Positions 4,400 through 6,590 of a stretch of 6,590 nt of DNA are shown here, one piece after another (the first letter of the stretch is position 1; each line of letters starts with the position of its first letter). The stretch comes from Armatimonadota bacterium. Lineage in GTDB: Bacteria; Armatimonadota; Fervidibacteria; Fervidibacterales; Fervidibacteraceae. Made by a program: the position numbers and the translations under genes. The DNA lies in NCBI GenBank assembly GCA_026419315.1, contig JANZZQ010000062.1, forward strand, positions 1 to 6,590, in the 5' to 3' direction. The notes beneath the pieces were generated by a model. It was not told where the DNA came from and ran no database searches. It saw only the letters and a list, made by a program, of their open reading frames with translations.

Positions 4400-6409
4400 A
4401 TGGCAAAGTTACTGGAAACCCTAAACCTTCCGCATGATCTAAAGCGCTTGACACTCGATGAGCGGAAGCGGTTGGCACAAGAAATTCGCGAGGCAATCGT
4501 TCATACCGTCTGCAAAAACGGAGGGCATTTAGCTTCGGGTTTGGGTTCGGTTGAGATTTTCATTGCCATACATTCCGTTTTTGACAGCCCAAGGGACAAA
4601 ATCGTGTTGGACACGGGTCATCAAGGCTACCCGCACAAGTTGCTGACGGGTCGCTACCCAGTTTTTCACACCTTGCGACAATTAGGTGGCATTTCGGGTT
4701 TCCCGCGACGAGATGAGAGCGAACATGACTGTTGGGGCGCAGGTCATGGGGGAACGGGTTTGTCAGCGGCGATGGGATTCGCCATGGCTCGCAAGCATTT
4801 GATTGAAGCGGGAATCCCTCCGGACGACCCCCGCGTTAACTATCGTGTTGTTTGCGTTATTGGCGACGCCGCTTTGGAAGAGGGTATGGCTTGGGAAGCG
4901 CTGCACAACATCGGTCACCACAAACCCGACTTGGTCATAGTCCTGAACGATAACGGGATGTCAATAGCGCCTTCCGTCGGCGCAGTCGAAAACTACTTGC
5001 GCAAACACCGTCGCCTTCCTGCCGATTGGTTCCGAAAACTTCGTTCTGAACCCCATTACTTGCAACTCAAGCGGATGGTGGAAGAAGCGTTGTCAAAAAT
5101 GGGGGCGACCGGAGAAGCAACCCTTGAGATCATCAGGCACATCAAAAACAACATCAAAGAGTGGCTCATACCGCCGGGAATGCTTTTTGAAGAACTTGGG
5201 TTCACTTACCTTGGTCCAGTTGACGGGCACGACATCAAGGAGTTGATGGAGTGCCTTCAAGAGGCGTTGAGAATCGGTGGTCCTGTCATAATCCACGCGG
5301 TCACGAAAAAAGGCAAAGGTGTCCCATACGCTGAAAATGACCCTTGGAGGTATCACACCCCACAGTTCCCCTTTGACCCAAAAACGGGCGAAATTTTAGC
5401 TCCTAAAGGAAAGGCGCCAAGTTACACATCGGTCTTCTCAAAAACGCTCATTAAACTCGCCGAAAAGGACAACCGCATCGTCGCGATAACAGCGGCGATG
5501 CCGGATGGGACAGGACTTGACAAATTTGCTGAACGGTTCCCAAGCAGGTTTTACGATGTCGGCATGGCGGAGCAACATGCTGTTGGTTTTGCTGCCGCGC
5601 TGGCTCTTTCTGGTTTGCGCCCAGTTTGCGCCATCTACTCGACCTTCTTGCAACGAGCCTTCGACCAAATCATACACGATGTTTGCCTTCAAAATGCTCC
5701 TGTCATCTTCGCCATTGACCGAGCAGGTTTAGTTGGTCAGGACGGTCACACCCATCACGGCATCTTTGACATTTCATATCTGCGGTTGATGCCAAACCTC
5801 GTGATAATGATGCCCAAGGACGAAAATGAGCTGCAACATATGCTCTACACCGCCCTGAAATACGAACGAGGTCCTGTCGCGATCCGTTACCTGAGGGATG
5901 AAGGCGTCGGTGTGCCGATGGACGATGAATTGAAGGAGTTGCCGATAGGCAAAGGCGAGTGGTTGAGAGACGGAACCGATGCGGTCATCATCGGAATCGG
6001 GCCAATCGTCTACGCCGCGCTGGAAGCGGCAGAAAGATTGGAGCAAGATGACTTTTCCGTCGGGGTCATCAACGCAAGGTTTGTCAAGCCCATTGACAAA
6101 GATTTGATTGCCGATGCAGCGAAACATGCAGGTAAAATCATCACCGTTGAAGAGCACACATTGTGCGGCGGGTTCGGCAGCGCCGTCTTGGAGGCGTTGA
6201 GCGACTTGGGCTTGAACTCTGTGCCTGTCCTGCTCATAGGGATCAAAGACCGTTTCGTTGAGCACGGTAAAGCGAACGAACTGAGAGCGATTTTGAGACT
6301 TGATGCCGAAGGCATTTACCAACAAGTTAAAGAGTGGTTGCAAAAAGGGACGGATGAACTTAAACCCGAATTCAGCGAAAAAGTAACTCACCAAACGGTG
6401 CATCAATGA
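4400..6409 (+). CDS. dxs: 1-deoxy-D-xylulose-5-phosphate synthase
   Basis: Thiamine-diphosphate enzyme condensing pyruvate with glyceraldehyde 3-phosphate, the first step of the MEP isoprenoid pathway; its product also feeds thiamine and pyridoxal synthesis. The product has 669 residues, against about 620-640 usually. In order: GGHLASGLGSVE (41-52, H43), DTGHQGYPHKLLTGR (71-85, H74), the ThDP/Mg site GDA...NDN (155-185), GPVDGHD (272-278, H277), the transketolase-like pyrimidine domain with MAEQHAVG (389-396, catalytic E391) and YSTFLQRAFDQ (413-423, R419), DRAGLVGQDGHTHHG (440-454), AIRYLRDEG (494-502, R496) and a C-terminal domain ending VEHGKANEL. Oddities: GHGGTG replaces GHSSTS (115-120), GDA replaces GDG, DGHTH replaces DGPTH, there is an insertion around 136-147, and the last 20 residues form a polar tail. 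The start is set by GGAGG at 4387-4391, eight bases before ATG. The promoter is unclear; TACAAT at 4270-4275 is a possible -10. Identity is strong despite these changes. Confidence 0.96.
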   Translation: MAKLLETLNLPHDLKRLTLDERKRLAQEIREAIVHTVCKNGGHLASGLGSVEIFIAIHSVFDSPRDKIVLDTGHQGYPHKLLTGRYPVFHTLRQLGGISGFPRRDESEHDCWGAGHGGTGLSAAMGFAMARKHLIEAGIPPDDPRVNYRVVCVIGDAALEEGMAWEALHNIGHHKPDLVIVLNDNGMSIAPSVGAVENYLRKHRRLPADWFRKLRSEPHYLQLKRMVEEALSKMGATGEATLEIIRHIKNNIKEWLIPPGMLFEELGFTYLGPVDGHDIKELMECLQEALRIGGPVIIHAVTKKGKGVPYAENDPWRYHTPQFPFDPKTGEILAPKGKAPSYTSVFSKTLIKLAEKDNRIVAITAAMPDGTGLDKFAERFPSRFYDVGMAEQHAVGFAAALALSGLRPVCAIYSTFLQRAFDQIIHDVCLQNAPVIFAIDRAGLVGQDGHTHHGIFDISYLRLMPNLVIMMPKDENELQHMLYTALKYERGPVAIRYLRDEGVGVPMDDELKELPIGKGEWLRDGTDAVIIGIGPIVYAALEAAERLEQDDFSVGVINARFVKPIDKDLIADAAKHAGKIITVEEHTLCGGFGSAVLEALSDLGLNSVPVLLIGIKDRFVEHGKANELRAILRLDAEGIYQQVKEWLQKGTDELKPEFSEKVTHQTVHQ

Positions 6410-6449
6410 ACAATTTCTGCGAAGCCAAGTTAACCCCATTCCGCTAACC

Positions 6450-6473
6450 CTGACCGCCGCTCAGTCGTTTTTT
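6450..6473 (+). terminator. weak possible terminator after dxs
   Basis: CTGA (6450-6453) and TCAG (6461-6464) form a four-base stem with a seven-base loop, followed by CG and six T (6468-6473). The T-run is good but the stem is very short, so termination here is doubtful and the next gene may be co-transcribed with dxs. Confidence 0.25.
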
Positions 6474-6491
6474 AGACCGAGGTGAAGGGAT

Positions 6492-6590
6492 GTGAAGAAC
6501 CAACCCAAAGGTTTGCTATACCGCATTTCCGTTGACCCTGAAATTTTTTACGGAAACCCTCTAAAAGACGCCTGCACCTCGGTGCAAACG
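6492..6590 (+). CDS. 5' end of a small protein, possibly DUF433-like (truncated by window edge)
   Basis: A frame opens with GTG at 6492 and stays open for 33 codons to the window end. An AGGTG site (6480-6484) lies seven bases upstream, and the overlapping ATG at 6490 is followed at once by a stop. It lies 82 bases after dxs on the same strand. Residues 11-23, RISVDPEIFYGNP, resemble the opening of DUF433 proteins (typically R-I-T-V-D-P-x-x-x-x-G-K-P), small winged-helix-like proteins often paired with PIN-like toxins. The following LKDACTSVQT does not fit the expected G-T-R-I/L-x-V continuation, so this may be a divergent member, a different family, or a damaged copy. The coding start is fairly secure; the family is a guess. 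Confidence 0.5.
   Translation, partial: MKNQPKGLLYRISVDPEIFYGNPLKDACTSVQT

Noticed and set aside
5774..6439. 221-codon minus-strand open frame
   Set aside because: Antisense shadow of dxs with no recognisable domain.
6573..6586. TGCACC-TC-GGTGCA palindrome as terminator or operator
   Set aside because: Two-base loop, no T-run, and it lies inside the open reading frame at the window edge.

Overview
The window is about 6.6 kb of bacterial chromosome with roughly 50% GC. It holds four complete genes and the 5' ends of two more, one at each edge. Purine-rich Shine-Dalgarno sites of the AGGTG/GGAGG type precede every gene. The protein composition (Lys/Arg/Glu/Trp-rich) and the divergence of the proteins from textbook homologues suggest a deep-branching, perhaps thermophilic bacterium such as an Armatimonadota/Fervidibacter-like lineage. 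That placement is a low-confidence impression, not a demonstrated one.

Layout, left to right: (1) positions 1-44, minus strand, the first 14 codons of an unidentified gene; (2) 45-427, a non-coding stretch with several inverted repeats, one of them a perfect 12-bp pair; (3) 428-1855, minus, glnA, a type I glutamine synthetase with the Tyr adenylylation-site context; (4) 1879-2940, minus, a compact Amt-family membrane protein whose second pore histidine is replaced by Glu, 23 nt upstream of glnA and so in one operon with it; (5) 2941-3168, the promoter and leader RNA of that operon; (6) 3169-4146, minus, an FkbM-family SAM methyltransferase; (7) 4153-4399, a divergent intergenic region; (8) 4400-6409, plus, dxs (1-deoxy-D-xylulose-5-phosphate synthase, MEP isoprenoid pathway), somewhat atypical; (9) 6492-6590, plus, the start of a small protein whose first residues resemble DUF433.

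The most interesting signal is the leader of the Amt-glnA operon. Reading the minus strand, a TTGACA-17-TATCCT promoter is followed almost at once by two hairpins with hexanucleotide loops AACGGC and AACGGA. Both have A at loop position 1 and G at loop position 4. The 3' arm of the second hairpin is part of the 5' arm of a strong intrinsic terminator ending in a U-run. This is the architecture of ANTAR-protein antitermination targets (as known for EutV, NasR and AmiR) and predicts that a nitrogen-responsive ANTAR regulator encoded elsewhere controls read-through into the Amt-like gene and glnA. A 15-bp inverted repeat in the promoter spacer could add an operator.

Together the central operon looks like an ammonium sensing/assimilation unit with up to three layers of control: initiation, antitermination, and covalent adenylylation of GlnA. 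The flanking FkbM methyltransferase and dxs genes have no evident functional link to it.
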